DNA of 34,683 nt from positions 1 through 34,683 of the forward strand of contig NZ_JAIHOM010000053.1 in the NCBI RefSeq assembly GCF_026130165.1, read 5' to 3'. Positions 25,773 through 34,557 of the stretch are shown piece by piece; position 1 is the first letter of the stretch, and every line of letters begins with the position of its first letter. A program made the translations under genes and the position numbers. The stretch is from Spirulina subsalsa FACHB-351 (lineage in GTDB: Bacteria > Cyanobacteriota > Cyanobacteriia > Cyanobacteriales > Spirulinaceae). The notes beneath the pieces were generated by a model. It searched no databases. It was given only the letters and a program-made list of their open reading frames with translations, and was not told the origin of the DNA.

Positions 25773-26009
25773 GGGTAAAAGGGGACTAATAGCAATAAAT
25801 GTCAAGAGATGCAACGGAACATGAAGAGAAGTCAAGGGAATCGGTTCTCTGGAATACAAGATGCTAGGGTGAAGGTAGAACAATAGGACGTTATTTTAAC
25901 GCGCAAGGTCAAAGCAAGGTTAAAAACAAGGTCGAAAAAAGGAGGCTACCCGCCCAATCTCATCATATTGTTTTTTGCAAGCTCAGACTCATTCTTAGAG
26001 CTATGTTCG

Positions 26010-26018
26010 TGCTATAAT
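26010..26018 (+). promoter_or_regulatory. Extended -10 promoter for lrtA/hpf
   Basis: TGCTATAAT (26010-26018) is a consensus TATAAT with the extended TGn element. No matching -35 box is needed or seen. Transcription would begin near 26025, giving a leader of about 445 bases before the lrtA start. Confidence 0.6.
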
Positions 26019-26057
26019 TAAGAGCAGGAGGATTGCACACATAAAATGCAGGAACTG

Positions 26058-26080
26058 TCAATCCCATGATATGGGATTGA
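26058..26080 (+). promoter_or_regulatory. Perfect hairpin near the 5' end of the lrtA leader
   Basis: TCAATCCCAT (26058-26067) pairs fully with ATGGGATTGA (26071-26080) across a 3-base loop, about 35 bases after the predicted transcription start. It may protect the 5' end or regulate the message. Confidence 0.6.
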
Positions 26081-26471
26081 AGGCAAAAATAAAAGCAGTA
26101 AATCTCTGTCGATCCATGTTTAAAAGAAAGACACTTCCCCGGAAAACCCCAAGAAAAATACTGACCCGAAAAATACAGTCTAATCACGGCTTTTGGCTTC
26201 GTTGCTACTCCCGACTTGCTTAATGGAATTCTGGTAAAATATCTGGGACAATAACTGATCTCAACTTTCTGGTACAATTGCGGTTTACAGAATTGTAATT
26301 TGCAAATGTGTAGAAGTTTTTCAGGCTGAGACAGTTCAATTCTCGCAGAGTTCAATTTTTGTAAAGAAACGAGTAGTTTTGTGAATAACTCCACATTAAA
26401 CAGCATGAATGCCTTGCTGTTGGGGAGTCATTCAACTGTTCGACTTAATAGACTTAAATGGAGTAATCGAT
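26081..26471 (+). promoter_or_regulatory. Rest of the long lrtA 5' leader
   Basis: There is no supported gene in this stretch. The leader has a second inverted repeat (ACAATT 26274-26279, AATTGT 26291-26296) and AGTTCAATT twice (26333-26341 and 26349-26357). A three-codon ATG GAG TAA begins at 26458, 14 bases before the true start. Long regulatory leaders are known for cyanobacterial lrtA, whose message changes in stability with light. Which element matters here cannot be judged from sequence. Confidence 0.45.
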
Positions 26472-27137
26472 ATGAAGCTATTAATCCAGGGCAATAATAT
26501 TGCAGTCACTGAAGCCATCCACAACTATGTTAAGGAAAAGCTGGAAAAAGCAGTTCGGCATTTCCAAAATATCACCACAAAAGTTGATGTTCATTTGTCG
26601 GTGGCCCGCAATCCCCGGATCAGTAATAGTCATAAAGCAGAGGTGACCGTTTATGCGAATGGAACGGTCATCAGGGCGCAAGAAAGTAGTGAAGATTTGT
26701 ATGCAAGCATTGACTTAGTGGCGGATAAGATTGCCCGTCAACTGCGGAAATACAAAGAGAAACATCTGTTCAAGAAAGTTCATGCTCAGGTGAAAACAGG
26801 TGAGGTAATCGAGGAGAAACCTGTTGATGAAAATTTAATTGGCGATCGCCAACCTGAACTTCCTCCCGAAGTAGTGCGCATGAAATACTTTGCTATGCCT
26901 CCCATGTCCGTCGAGGAAGCGCTGGATCAATTACAGATGATTGACCATGACTTCTACGTTTTCCGTAATAGTGCCAGCGAGGAAATCAACGTGATTTATA
27001 TTCGCAATCATGGCGGATATGGTCTGATTGTGCCGCGTAATGGCAATGGGAACGGGAACAGCAACAATGGCAGTACCCATGTGATTCTCGAAGAAGAAGA
27101 GGATTCTTTGGCGGAATTCCCCCCCGCTCAAGTGTAG
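26472..27137 (+). CDS. lrtA: Ribosome hibernation promoting factor, long form (LrtA/HPF)
   Basis: Residues 1-100 are the S30AE fold that blocks the ribosomal decoding centre: [31 protein letters not shown] and [34 protein letters not shown]. Residues about 135-195 are the C-terminal dimerisation domain ([20 protein letters not shown], then [26 protein letters not shown]). This long form ties two 70S ribosomes into 100S dimers during darkness or starvation. The tail contains an Asn-Gly repeat and acidic residues. ATG 26472 is preferred, since GGAG lies 9 bases upstream and MKLLIQG is the family start; the frame is open 63 bases further upstream. It ends at a strong intrinsic terminator. Confidence 0.95.
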   Translation: MKLLIQGNNIAVTEAIHNYVKEKLEKAVRHFQNITTKVDVHLSVARNPRISNSHKAEVTVYANGTVIRAQESSEDLYASIDLVADKIARQLRKYKEKHLFKKVHAQVKTGEVIEEKPVDENLIGDRQPELPPEVVRMKYFAMPPMSVEEALDQLQMIDHDFYVFRNSASEEINVIYIRNHGGYGLIVPRNGNGNGNSNNGSTHVILEEEEDSLAEFPPAQV

Positions 27138-27174
27138 AGTCCCTGTGAGTGCAATCTAGAGTCACTTAACCTCT

Positions 27175-27199
27175 CCCCTCCTTTCGGGGGAGGGGTTTT
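27175..27199 (+). terminator. Intrinsic terminator of lrtA/hpf
   Basis: CCCCTCC (27175-27181) pairs with GGAGGGG (27189-27195) and is followed by TTTT. It is a GC-rich stem with a T-run 38 bp after the stop. Confidence 0.8.
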
Positions 27200-27244
27200 A
27201 GTTAGGGAATCGGGAATAGGGAACTGATTGCTGAGTTTCCTCCC

Positions 27245-27273
27245 TTGCTATCCTGCTTTCATTATGTTAGAAT
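27245..27273 (+). promoter_or_regulatory. Candidate rimO promoter
   Basis: TTGCTA (27245-27250) and TAGAAT (27268-27273) are 17 bases apart. If real, transcription starts near 27280 and rules out the ATG at 27272 as the main start. Confidence 0.4.
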
Positions 27274-27304
27274 GGAGAGTCCGAAATCCAAACTAATGGA
27301 AAGC

Positions 27305-28627
27305 ATGGGCAACAAGCCAACCATTGCGCTCTCGCACTTAGGCTGTGAAAAAAATCGAGTTGATTCAGAACACATGATCGGTCTGCTAGTGGATGCAGGC
27401 TATGGTGTGGACTCCAACGAAGAAACGGCCGATTATGTTATTGTCAATACTTGTAGCTTTATTCAGGCCGCAAGAGAAGAATCGGTTCGCACCTTAGTAG
27501 AACTAGCAGAAGCCGACAAAAGAATTGTAATTACGGGCTGCATGGCCCAACATTTTCAAGACGAATTGTTAGCCGAAATCCCCGAAGCGGTGGCCGTGGT
27601 GGGCAGTGGGGACTACCATAAAATCGTAGAGGTGATCCAACGGGTAGAACAAGGGGAACGGGTGCAAGAAGTCTCGGCAGAACCCGTATATATTGCGGAT
27701 GAGACAGTTCCCCGTTATCGCACCACCACCGAGGGGGTGGCTTATTTGCGGGTGGCGGAAGGTTGTAATTACCGTTGCGCCTTTTGTATTATTCCCCATT
27801 TGCGGGGCAATCAGCGATCGCGCTCCATCGAGTCCATTGTCACAGAAGCCCAGATATTAGCCGATCAGGGCGTGCAGGAATTGGTCTTAATCTCCCAAAT
27901 TACGACGAATTACGGCATTGATTTGTATGGGGAGCCCAAACTAGCCGAACTATTGCGGGCATTAGGTCAAGTGGATGTACCTTGGATTCGGATGCACTAT
28001 GCCTATCCCACCGGACTCACCCCGGCCGTCTTAGCCGCCATGCAGGAAACCCCTAACGTTTTACCCTACTTAGACTTACCCCTGCAACATTCCCATCCCG
28101 AAATTTTGCGCGCTATGAATCGTCCTTGGCAAGGGCGAGTGAATGACGAGATCATCGAGAAGCTCAAAACAGCTTTACCCGATGCCACATTACGAACCAC
28201 CTTTATTGTGGGTTTTCCGGGGGAAGAAGATCATCACTTCGAGCATTTAGCCGAATTTGTCCAGCGTCACGAGTTTGATCATGTGGGAGTGTTTACCTTT
28301 TCTCCAGAAGAAGGCACCCCCGCCCATGACTTGCCCCAACAGGTAGATCAAGAGATGATGGACGAACGGCGCGATCGCCTAATGTTGATTCAACAACCCA
28401 TAGCTGCCCGCAAAAACCAAGCCGAAATCGGGAAAACGGTACAAGTCCTAATCGAGCAAGAAAACCCCGCCACCGGGCAATTAATCGGCCGTTCAGCCCG
28501 TTTTGCCCCCGATGTAGATGGTTTAGTCTATGTAGACGGCTCCGCCCATTTAGGCAGTCTAGTTCCTGTAAACATTACGGATGCCGACGTTTATGACTTG
28601 TATGGGGAAATAGTTCCGGGTTTGTAG
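27305..28627 (+). CDS. rimO: Ribosomal protein S12 methylthiotransferase (RimO)
   Basis: This radical SAM enzyme methylthiolates an Asp of ribosomal protein S12. The N-terminal cluster-binding Cys lie in [18 protein letters not shown] and GCMAQ. The radical SAM CxxxCxxC is CNYRCAFC, followed by [12 protein letters not shown], and a C-terminal TRAM domain ([21 protein letters not shown]) binds RNA. The wording [14 protein letters not shown] separates RimO from MiaB. Alternative in-frame starts are ATG 27272 and 27296. [14 protein letters not shown] at 27305 is the usual cyanobacterial beginning and lies downstream of the likely promoter. Its last two codons and stop are part of a 55-bp repeat copy. 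Confidence 0.95.
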   Translation: MGNKPTIALSHLGCEKNRVDSEHMIGLLVDAGYGVDSNEETADYVIVNTCSFIQAAREESVRTLVELAEADKRIVITGCMAQHFQDELLAEIPEAVAVVGSGDYHKIVEVIQRVEQGERVQEVSAEPVYIADETVPRYRTTTEGVAYLRVAEGCNYRCAFCIIPHLRGNQRSRSIESIVTEAQILADQGVQELVLISQITTNYGIDLYGEPKLAELLRALGQVDVPWIRMHYAYPTGLTPAVLAAMQETPNVLPYLDLPLQHSHPEILRAMNRPWQGRVNDEIIEKLKTALPDATLRTTFIVGFPGEEDHHFEHLAEFVQRHEFDHVGVFTFSPEEGTPAHDLPQQVDQEMMDERRDRLMLIQQPIAARKNQAEIGKTVQVLIEQENPATGQLIGRSARFAPDVDGLVYVDGSAHLGSLVPVNITDADVYDLYGEIVPGL

Positions 28628-28730
28628 TTGCGCTTGGGCACTCCCGCTTAAGGGCTAAAGCCCAACAACGAGCTAGGTTTGTAGTTGCGCTTGGGCGTCC
28701 CCGCTTAAGGGCTAAAGCCCAACAACGAGC
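28619..28730. repeat. Two tandem copies of a 57-bp hairpin-forming repeat
   Basis: The 55-bp copies at 28619-28673 and 28676-28730 differ at only two or three bases. Each can fold back through TTGGGC and GCCCAA, with GGGCTAAAGCCC as an inner stem. Copy 1 includes the rimO stop codon. The repeat resembles intergenic hairpin repeats found throughout many cyanobacterial genomes and may serve as a transcript end. Confidence 0.85.
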
Positions 28731-28742
28731 CAATGTAGATGA

Positions 28743-28951
28743 TTAATCATCAAAACTCAATCCTCCTATCCCCAATCCTCAAGAAAGATTAACGGACAGA
28801 AAGTAAGAAACCTTCTACAATGGGAAGTATGCTTAGGATTTCTTAACAAAATTGGGTAATCTTAGGGATCACCCTTGACAATCCGCCCTTTTCCCTATTT
28901 GCAAAATTCGTTAACTTTCCTAAACTATACGAAAGCAACAACAAGTAACCT
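28743..28951 (+). promoter_or_regulatory. crhR upstream region
   Basis: There is no gene here. A consensus TTGACA lies at 28875-28880, but the sequence 17 bases later is a poor -10 box; TAAACT and TATACG close to 28920-28930 are other options. The AT-rich leader of about 70 bases suits a regulated helicase gene, but no operator is evident. Confidence 0.3.
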
Positions 28952-30391
28952 ATGACAATTTCGTTCAAAAGCCTGGGACTGTCTGATGTGCGCGTCGAGC
29001 ATCTCGAAGCAATGGGTTTCAGTGAACCCACCGAGATTCAAACGCAAGCGATCCCGCAACTATTAGCGGGGCGCGACGTAGTGGGTCAATCCCAAACAGG
29101 AACAGGTAAAACAGCCGCTTATTCTTTACCCATCCTTGAACAGATTGATCTGCAAGGGTCCGAGGTACAAGCCTTAATCTTGACTCCGACCCGCGAACTC
29201 GCACAACAAGTCGCCCAGGCCATTGAAGATTTTTGGGTCAACCGGAAGTTACGAGTTTTAACCGTTTGTGGAGGTCAATCCATCGAACGGCAAATTCGCA
29301 GCCTCCGGCGGGGGGTGCATATTGTTGTGGGAACACCGGGACGGGTGATTGATTTACTCGATCGCAATGAGTTAAATCTGGATCAATTACAATGGGTCGT
29401 CCTTGATGAAGCCGACGAAATGTTAAGCATGGGCTTCATTGACGATGTGAAGAAAATTTTACGAACCACGCCGGAACAACGGAAAACTTGCTGTTTTTCC
29501 GCCACTATGCCCGGGGCTATTCGGGAATTAGTCCAGCAGTTTCTAAAATCTCCAGTCACAGTCACCGTCTCTCAGCCCAAAGCTGCACCGACTCGCATTG
29601 AGCAGAAAATCTATATGGTGCCTCGCAGTTGGACTAAAATTAAAGCCCTGCTGCCCATTTTGGAAATGGAAGACCCCGAATCCGGGATTATTTTTGTGCG
29701 GACAAAACGCAGCGCGGCGGAAATTACCAGCAAACTGCAAGATGCAGGTCACAGCGTAGACGAGTATCACGGTGACTTGAGCCAAAACCAACGGGAACGG
29801 CTAGTTCAGCGCTTCCGCTCTGGTCAAGTGCGCTTAGTGGTAGCTACCGACATCGCAGCGCGGGGGTTAGATGTGGAAGACCTCAGCCATGTGATTAACT
29901 ACGACTTGCCCGATAACACCGAAACCTATATTCACCGCATCGGACGGACAGGACGGGCGGGGAAAACCGGAACGGCGATTTCCCTGATTCAGCCGATGGA
30001 TCGTTATCTATTGCGTCGCATTGAACGACGAGTGCGCCAAACCTTGGCTGTGGATAAAATCCCCAGTCGTTCTGATGTGGAAGCCCATCGCTTGAGTAAA
30101 TTACAAAGTAAGGTGCAAGAAACCTTAGCCGGGGAACGGATGGCATCCTTCCTCTCTACCGTTAAGGAATTGAGCGCGGAATATGATCCCCAAGCGATCG
30201 CCGCCGCCGCCTTACAGATGGTGTATGACCAGTCTTGCCCCAATTGGTTAAAGTCAGATTGGGATGTGCCGAATATTGACCCCAATAAACCCATTAAGCG
30301 GAGTCAGTTACGCAAACTGGGAAAGCAGAATAGCGAGGACTCGTCGGATTCCTTGCCGAAAAAATCTGCTGTTCCGAATAAAGCGCGTTAA
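28952..30391 (+). CDS. crhR: DEAD-box RNA helicase (CrhR-like)
   Basis: All DEAD-box motifs are present: the Q motif (GFSEPTEIQTQAIP), SQTGTGKT (47-54), PTRELAQQ, TPGR, DEAD (152-155), SAT, then IIFVRTKR, VATDIAARGLDVE and HRIGRTGRAG. The two RecA lobes end near 365, followed by about 110 residues of helical, basic tail (KRSQLRKLGKQ). In Synechocystis the similar CrhR (about 490 residues) is induced by cold and redox changes and unwinds or anneals RNA. The 479-residue length fits this type better than the shorter RhlE group. The start ATG 28952 begins MTISFKSLGLS. Confidence 0.92.
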   Translation: MTISFKSLGLSDVRVEHLEAMGFSEPTEIQTQAIPQLLAGRDVVGQSQTGTGKTAAYSLPILEQIDLQGSEVQALILTPTRELAQQVAQAIEDFWVNRKLRVLTVCGGQSIERQIRSLRRGVHIVVGTPGRVIDLLDRNELNLDQLQWVVLDEADEMLSMGFIDDVKKILRTTPEQRKTCCFSATMPGAIRELVQQFLKSPVTVTVSQPKAAPTRIEQKIYMVPRSWTKIKALLPILEMEDPESGIIFVRTKRSAAEITSKLQDAGHSVDEYHGDLSQNQRERLVQRFRSGQVRLVVATDIAARGLDVEDLSHVINYDLPDNTETYIHRIGRTGRAGKTGTAISLIQPMDRYLLRRIERRVRQTLAVDKIPSRSDVEAHRLSKLQSKVQETLAGERMASFLSTVKELSAEYDPQAIAAAALQMVYDQSCPNWLKSDWDVPNIDPNKPIKRSQLRKLGKQNSEDSSDSLPKKSAVPNKAR

Positions 30392-30410
30392 ACCGTGAAG
30401 TTGGGGTGAA

Positions 30411-30451
30411 ACTCCCGGTTTTCAATGCCCTTGAGGTTAGAGTCCGGGAGT
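30411..30451 (+). terminator. Hairpin downstream of crhR
   Basis: ACTCCCGG (30411-30418) pairs with CCGGGAGT (30444-30451) across a 25-base loop, 20 bp after the helicase stop. There is no T-run. It is a weak terminator candidate. Confidence 0.4.
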
Positions 30452-30479
30452 GTCAAATTCAATGGAATAATGGAAAAAG

Positions 30480-30516
30480 AAGCTGGAAGGGCGCGCTTAA
30501 GGCTCTCTTCCAGCTT
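30480..30516 (+). terminator. 10-bp hairpin between crhR and thrC
   Basis: AAGCTGGAAG (30480-30489) pairs with CTTCCAGCTT (30507-30516), 27 bases before the thrC start. Without a following T-run it might be a leader structure affecting thrC translation rather than a terminator. Confidence 0.45.
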
Positions 30517-30543
30517 GCAATTCATGTTTAAGGTTCAAGGACT

Positions 30544-31650
30544 GTGGTTCTGAGTTATTCTGCAACAAATTCATCGGATCAAGTGGCTCACCGAGGGCAA
30601 TGGCGAGGCTTAATTGAAGAGTATCGGGCGTTTTTGCCTGTGAGTGAAAATACCCCGGTTGTGACGTTACATGAGGGCAATACCCCTCTGATTCCGGCTC
30701 CGGCGATCGCACAACAAATCGGTCGAGGGGTGAAAGTTTATGTGAAATATGACGGTCTAAACCCCACGGGCAGCTTTAAAGACCGGGGAATGACTATGGC
30801 CATCTCTAAGGCCAAGGAAGCGGGCGCTCAAGCCGTGATCTGCGCCAGTACGGGGAACACTTCAGCAGCAGCCGCCGCCTATGCTAGACGCGCCGGACTC
30901 AAGGCTTTTGTGGTGATTCCCGATGGTTATGTGGCCCTGGGGAAATTGGCGCAGGCGTTGGTCTATGGGGCCGAAGTGATTGCCATTGAGGGTAACTTTG
31001 ACGACTGTTTAAATGCCGTGCGCACGATGGCCCAAGAGTATCCCGTGACCTTGGTGAATTCTGTCAATCCCTACCGTTTAGAGGGACAAAAAACCGGGGC
31101 TTTTGAAGTGGTGGATGCTTTAGGAGACTCTCCCGATTGGCTTTGTATTCCGGTGGGGAATGCGGGGAATATTACGGCCTATTGGATGGGGTTTTGTGAG
31201 TATCATCAGGCGGGCCATTGTCAAAAACTGCCCAAAATGATGGGTTTTCAAGCGGCGGGAGCAGCCCCGATTATTCAGGGTCATCCCATCACCGATCCGA
31301 AAACCATTGCCACGGCCATCCGCATTGGGAATCCAGCAAGTTGGGATAAGGCGATCGCCGCCCAAGAAGCCTCCCAAGGGGCCTTTAATGCCGTGACAGA
31401 CGAGGAAATTCTAGAGGCCTATCGTTTATTGGCGAGTCAAGAAGGGGTTTTTTGTGAACCCGCTAGTGCGGCCTCGGTGGCAGGATTGCTCAAGGTGAAA
31501 GACCAAGTTCCCTCCGAGGCGACTGTTGTCTGTGTGTTAACGGGGAATGGTTTAAAAGACCCTGATTGTGCCATTCAAAACTGCAACAATCCTATTAAGT
31601 CTGGAGTAGCCCCTAATGTGAGTGCGATCGCCCAAGCGATGGGGTTTTAA
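30544..31650 (+). CDS. thrC: Threonine synthase (ThrC, PLP enzyme)
   Basis: The enzyme turns O-phosphohomoserine into threonine. The PLP lysine is in [10 protein letters not shown] (about K79). Other family marks are [46 protein letters not shown] and [12 protein letters not shown]. The 368 residues match the short bacterial class without the large N-terminal extension. The chosen start is GTG 30544; the nearby ATG 30524 is out of frame, and no in-frame ATG exists before the conserved core. GTG is preceded by AAGG only 3-4 bases away, a suboptimal spacing, so translation may be modest. A 10-bp hairpin lies immediately upstream. Confidence 0.95.
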   Translation: MVLSYSATNSSDQVAHRGQWRGLIEEYRAFLPVSENTPVVTLHEGNTPLIPAPAIAQQIGRGVKVYVKYDGLNPTGSFKDRGMTMAISKAKEAGAQAVICASTGNTSAAAAAYARRAGLKAFVVIPDGYVALGKLAQALVYGAEVIAIEGNFDDCLNAVRTMAQEYPVTLVNSVNPYRLEGQKTGAFEVVDALGDSPDWLCIPVGNAGNITAYWMGFCEYHQAGHCQKLPKMMGFQAAGAAPIIQGHPITDPKTIATAIRIGNPASWDKAIAAQEASQGAFNAVTDEEILEAYRLLASQEGVFCEPASAASVAGLLKVKDQVPSEATVVCVLTGNGLKDPDCAIQNCNNPIKSGVAPNVSAIAQAMGF

Positions 31651-31818
31651 TTTTTCAACAAGGCTGACCCGTTAAGCATGAATGTCCTCTTGTCAAGGTC
31701 AGGGAATAGGGAATTAATAACATTACTCCCGACTCCCAACAATCCCCCAAGTTCAACGCGACATCCTCCCGGCGCTCATCGATCGGCACAGCCCGGGGCT
31801 TCTCGGCGTTAGCTCAAC
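31651..31818. other. Intergenic region downstream of thrC
   Basis: There is no gene between thrC and the hli terminator. It holds a short GGGAATAGGGAATTAATAA stretch like the heptamer repeats elsewhere, and TTTTTCAACAAGGCTGA, partly similar to the 17-base dispersed motif. Confidence 0.35.
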
Positions 31819-31852
31819 AAAAAACTGGACAAGGGTAGCAACCCGATCCAGT
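31819..31852 (-). terminator. Intrinsic terminator of the hli gene
   Basis: Read on the minus strand, ACTGGA (31852-31847) pairs with TCCAGT (31829-31824). An inner GGGT/ACCC pair strengthens the stem, and a run of six T follows (31824-31819). It lies 62 bp after the hli stop. Confidence 0.8.
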
Positions 31853-31913
31853 GTTTGTTAGGAGATTATTCCGAGATTAATTTTTTCTGAGATTGACAGA
31901 GGTTAGCGGGCAA

Positions 31914-32066
31914 TTACATTAAGCCCCAGAAGTGTAGCAGACCTTTCCCACTGACTAATTCAATGATTAGAGCGGCAGCAAAGCCAATCATGGCTAAACG
32001 ACCGTTCCAGTTTTCTGCACCTTCGGTAAAGCCAAATTTGAATGAGTTCCGTTCTTGGTTTTCCAT
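31914..32066 (-). CDS. hli: High-light-inducible protein (HLIP / small CAB-like protein)
   Basis: A complete 50-residue frame was read directly. The N-terminal hydrophilic part, MENQERNSFKFGFTEGA, is followed by the chlorophyll-binding signature ENWNGRLAMIGF (E18, N21, R23 and the AM pair) in a single membrane helix ending LIIELVSGKGLLHFWGLM. HLIPs bind chlorophyll and carotenoid in thylakoids, dissipate excess energy and help photosystem II assembly. A good Shine-Dalgarno, AAAGAGG, precedes ATG 32066. It is transcribed divergently from ccdA, and a downstream terminator isolates it. The candidate HLR1 box upstream fits light-stress control. Confidence 0.95.
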   Translation of the reverse strand: MENQERNSFKFGFTEGAENWNGRLAMIGFAAALIIELVSGKGLLHFWGLM

Positions 32067-32109
32067 ATCAGCCTCTTTGTGTGAAATGTAAAGCTTTCTG
32101 TAACTTAAG

Positions 32110-32127
32110 TTAACAAAAATTTACAAG
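32110..32127. promoter_or_regulatory. Candidate HLR1 (RpaB-binding) box upstream of hli
   Basis: TTAACAAAAATTTACAAG has two TTnACA-like hexamers 10 bp apart and fits the recalled HLR1 consensus of paired KTTACAWW at 14 of 16 defined positions. It is 44-61 bp upstream of hli. HLR1 boxes control many cyanobacterial high-light genes. Inferred by eye. Confidence 0.4.
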
Positions 32128-32149
32128 AACGACAACTCGCGGGTCTTTT

Positions 32150-32176
32150 TTTTAGATAAATTTTACTTATCTAAAA
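32150..32176. promoter_or_regulatory. AT-rich dyad between hli and ccdA
   Basis: TTTTAGATAA (32150-32159) is the perfect inverse of TTATCTAAAA (32167-32176), with a 7-base spacer, in the divergent hli-ccdA promoter region. It may be a regulator binding site or a hairpin; no T-run follows. Confidence 0.45.
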
Positions 32177-32259
32177 GATCAAAGAGCATCCAGTCTGTTG
32201 TGGCGAACCAGACGCGCTAGGATCAAGGATGAACCTTGCCCCCCTAGATTCATTGCTAT

Positions 32260-33000
32260 ATGCTCGACACCCTGCAAACCCAACTCTATAACTTGTCCCA
32301 ATGGGCGGATCACTTAGTTCTGCAACAACTCAGTCATCTGACTTGGCTGAGTTTGGGGGTGATCTTACTGGCAGGATTGCTCACCAGTTTGACCCCTTGT
32401 ATGCTGTCCATGTTGCCCATTACCATCGGTTATATTGGCGGCTACCAAGACCAAGGACGGGGAAAGGCGATCGCACAATCCCTCTGGTTCGCCCTTGGAT
32501 TGGCCACAACCCTCGCCGGACTGGGCATTCTCGCCGCCTCCCTCGGTCGAGTGTACGGTCAAATTGGCGTAGGTTTACCGATCATTGTGAGTTGCGTCGC
32601 CATCCTGATGGGCTTAAACCTACTCGAATTAATTCCCCTTCAATTCCCCAACTGGGGCGGCACCGATTGGATTGCCCAAGAATTACCGCCCGGATTGCGA
32701 TCCTACCTTTTGGGGTTAACCTTTGGTTTAGTCGCCTCCCCTTGTAGCACCCCCGTCCTCGCCAGTTTATTGTTTTGGGTGGGGGAATCTCAAGATTTAG
32801 TCCTCGGGGCTAGTCTCCTCTTAGCCTATGCCGTGGGCTATGTTGCCCCCTTAGTCCTAGCAGGCAGCTTTACCGCCTCCTTAAAAAAACTCCTAGAACT
32901 CCGTCGCTGGTCTGGTTGGATTAATCCCCTGAGTGGTGCATTATTAATAGGGTTCGGGGTGTTTTCCCTCCTCTCTCGTCTGCCCTTGGGTTTAGCCTAA
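32260..33000 (+). CDS. ccdA: Cytochrome c biogenesis protein CcdA
   Basis: This six-helix-type protein carries reducing power from cytosolic or stromal thioredoxin across the thylakoid or plasma membrane, to keep apocytochrome c cysteines reduced. The two redox Cys are visible in the mirrored membrane motifs LTSLTPCMLSMLP (C47) and LVASPCSTPVLASL (C162). Hydrophobic segments fill most of the 246 residues, with a Gly-rich IGYIGGY after the first motif. The start ATG 32260 begins MLDTLQTQLYN; a short hydrophilic helix precedes the first membrane segment. It lies 14 bp before ccs1, making a System II assembly operon. Confidence 0.94.
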   Translation: MLDTLQTQLYNLSQWADHLVLQQLSHLTWLSLGVILLAGLLTSLTPCMLSMLPITIGYIGGYQDQGRGKAIAQSLWFALGLATTLAGLGILAASLGRVYGQIGVGLPIIVSCVAILMGLNLLELIPLQFPNWGGTDWIAQELPPGLRSYLLGLTFGLVASPCSTPVLASLLFWVGESQDLVLGASLLLAYAVGYVAPLVLAGSFTASLKKLLELRRWSGWINPLSGALLIGFGVFSLLSRLPLGLA

Positions 33001-33014
33001 TATAGCCTAATATT

Positions 33015-34343
33015 ATGACTTCTTCCACACTGCCCTCTCCCGTCAAAAAAGCGTGGCGTAGTAGCTTAAAGGCGATCGCCGATTTACGTCTAGCCATTAT
33101 CCTCCTCCTGCTCATCGCCCTCTTCAGCATTAGCGGCACCGTCATTGAACAGGGTCAAAGCCTGTCCTACTATCAAAGCAACTACCCCGAAGATCCCGCC
33201 CTCTTTGGATTTCTCACCTGGAAAGTCCTCCTCACCCTAGGCCTTGACCACGTTTATCGTACCCCGTGGTTTCTGTCCCTCCTCGTCTTCTTTGGCAGCA
33301 GTTTAACCGCTTGCACCTTCACCCGGCAACTCCCCACCCTCAAGGCCGCCAGAACATGGAAATTTCGCACCCAAGCGGCACAGTTTGAAAAACTCGCCCT
33401 CAGCGCCGAATTAGATCGAGGCTCCCTTAATTCCCTGCTTCCCCTCCTCGAACAATACAACTACAAAGTCTTTCGCCAAGAAGACGCGCTCTATGCTCGC
33501 AAGGGCATCATCGGACGCATTGGCCCCATCGTAGTCCATGCCGGGATCTTAATCGTCCTCGCGGGCGGCATTTGGGGCGCAATGACCGGATTTTTTGCTC
33601 AAGAAATCGTCCCCAGTGGGGAAACTTTCCACGTCCAGAACATCATTGATGCTGGGCCCTGGGCTAAAGGTCAAATTCCCCAAGATTGGGGCGTAAAGGT
33701 CAATCGTTTTTGGATTGACTACACCCCAGACGGCAACATTGACCAGTTTTATTCTGACCTCTCCGTTGTGGATGAACAGGGAGCGGAACTAAAACATCAA
33801 ACCATTGCTGTCAATACCCCCTTACGGTATGACGGTGTGACCTTTTATCAAACGGATTGGGGCATTTCTGGGGTAAAAGTTCAATTAAATAACAGTCCCG
33901 TGTTTCGTTTGCCAATGGCCCCTTTACCAGCCTTAAAAGGGCGTTTTTGGGGGACATGGGTTCCCACGAAACCGGATTTAAGTGAAGGGGTTTCTTTACT
34001 CGCTCGGGATTTACAGGGAACCCTCTTAACCTATGATCGTCAAGGCCAACTCATGGGGGCCGTGCGGACTGGACAGGGGATTGAGCTACCCAATGGGATT
34101 ACCTTAAAGGTGGTGGAACTCATTGGCTCCACTGGGCTACAAATTAAAGCTGATCCCGGCGTTCCCCTTGTCTATGCCGGATTTGCCTTGTTGATGGTGG
34201 GTGTGGTGATGAGTTACTGGTCCCATTCTCAGATTTGGGCTATGCAAAAAGGCGATCGCTTCTATTTGGGAGGAAAAACCAATCGCGCTCAGGTCACGTT
34301 TGAGCGGGAGGTTCTACAAATTCTAGAACAGGTTTCTCGGTGA
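33015..34343 (+). CDS. ccs1: Cytochrome c biogenesis protein Ccs1/ResB
   Basis: Ccs1 works with CcsA in System II haem attachment to c-type cytochromes. The sequence is ResB-like: an N-terminal membrane helix ([24 protein letters not shown]), the [10 protein letters not shown] loop, a second helix ([23 protein letters not shown]) and a third ([21 protein letters not shown]). A long lumenal domain follows with the family segment [14 protein letters not shown]. The last helix ([26 protein letters not shown]) is near the end. The 442-residue length is normal for cyanobacteria. The 14-bp gap after ccdA contains a tiny duplicated TAGCCTAATA. The partner ccsA is not in the window. Confidence 0.94.
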   Translation: MTSSTLPSPVKKAWRSSLKAIADLRLAIILLLLIALFSISGTVIEQGQSLSYYQSNYPEDPALFGFLTWKVLLTLGLDHVYRTPWFLSLLVFFGSSLTACTFTRQLPTLKAARTWKFRTQAAQFEKLALSAELDRGSLNSLLPLLEQYNYKVFRQEDALYARKGIIGRIGPIVVHAGILIVLAGGIWGAMTGFFAQEIVPSGETFHVQNIIDAGPWAKGQIPQDWGVKVNRFWIDYTPDGNIDQFYSDLSVVDEQGAELKHQTIAVNTPLRYDGVTFYQTDWGISGVKVQLNNSPVFRLPMAPLPALKGRFWGTWVPTKPDLSEGVSLLARDLQGTLLTYDRQGQLMGAVRTGQGIELPNGITLKVVELIGSTGLQIKADPGVPLVYAGFALLMVGVVMSYWSHSQIWAMQKGDRFYLGGKTNRAQVTFEREVLQILEQVSR

Positions 34344-34360
34344 ACCCTTGTCTTGACCAA

Positions 34361-34476
34361 GGGAATAGGGAATAGGGAATAGGTAATAGGGAATAGGTAA
34401 TAGGGAATCGGAAATAATTATCAATTGTCAATTGTCAATTATCAATTCCCCACTCCCCTGCTCCCCTGCTCCCCTG
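34361..34476. repeat. Three adjacent short tandem repeat arrays
   Basis: First, heptamers of the GGGAATA/GGTAATA type (34361-34409); then TCAATTG/TCAATTA heptamers (about 34421-34446); then an octamer array, CTCCCCTG (about 34452-34476). Similar heptamers occur at 15379-15406. They are non-coding and typical of cyanobacterial short repeats. Confidence 0.75.
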
Positions 34477-34491
34477 CTCCCCCTCTCCCCA

Positions 34492-34508
34492 AGTTATTCA
34501 GCAAGCCC
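34492..34508 (-). repeat. Dispersed motif GGGCTTGYTGAAWAACT, inverted copy
   Basis: AGTTATTCAGCAAGCCC is the inverse of the motif found at 12513 and 15340. It follows the tandem arrays, as the 15340 copy adjoins GGTAATA repeats. Confidence 0.5.
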
Positions 34509-34557
34509 TAAGTTGTTGTTAGTCGAAACTTCAGTTAGTCCCAACTCATCCTCAAAT

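Noticed and set aside
25963-26406. 147-codon minus-strand frame opposite the lrtA leader
   Set aside because: Its composition is odd (Cys-, Tyr- and Phe-rich, no family resemblance), and it is antisense to a region with a strong plus-strand promoter and RNA hairpins. It is probably a chance frame.
34361-34476. Origin iterons
   Set aside because: The heptamers are slippage-type repeats of three unrelated kinds. No dnaA, dnaN or DnaA-box cluster is nearby.
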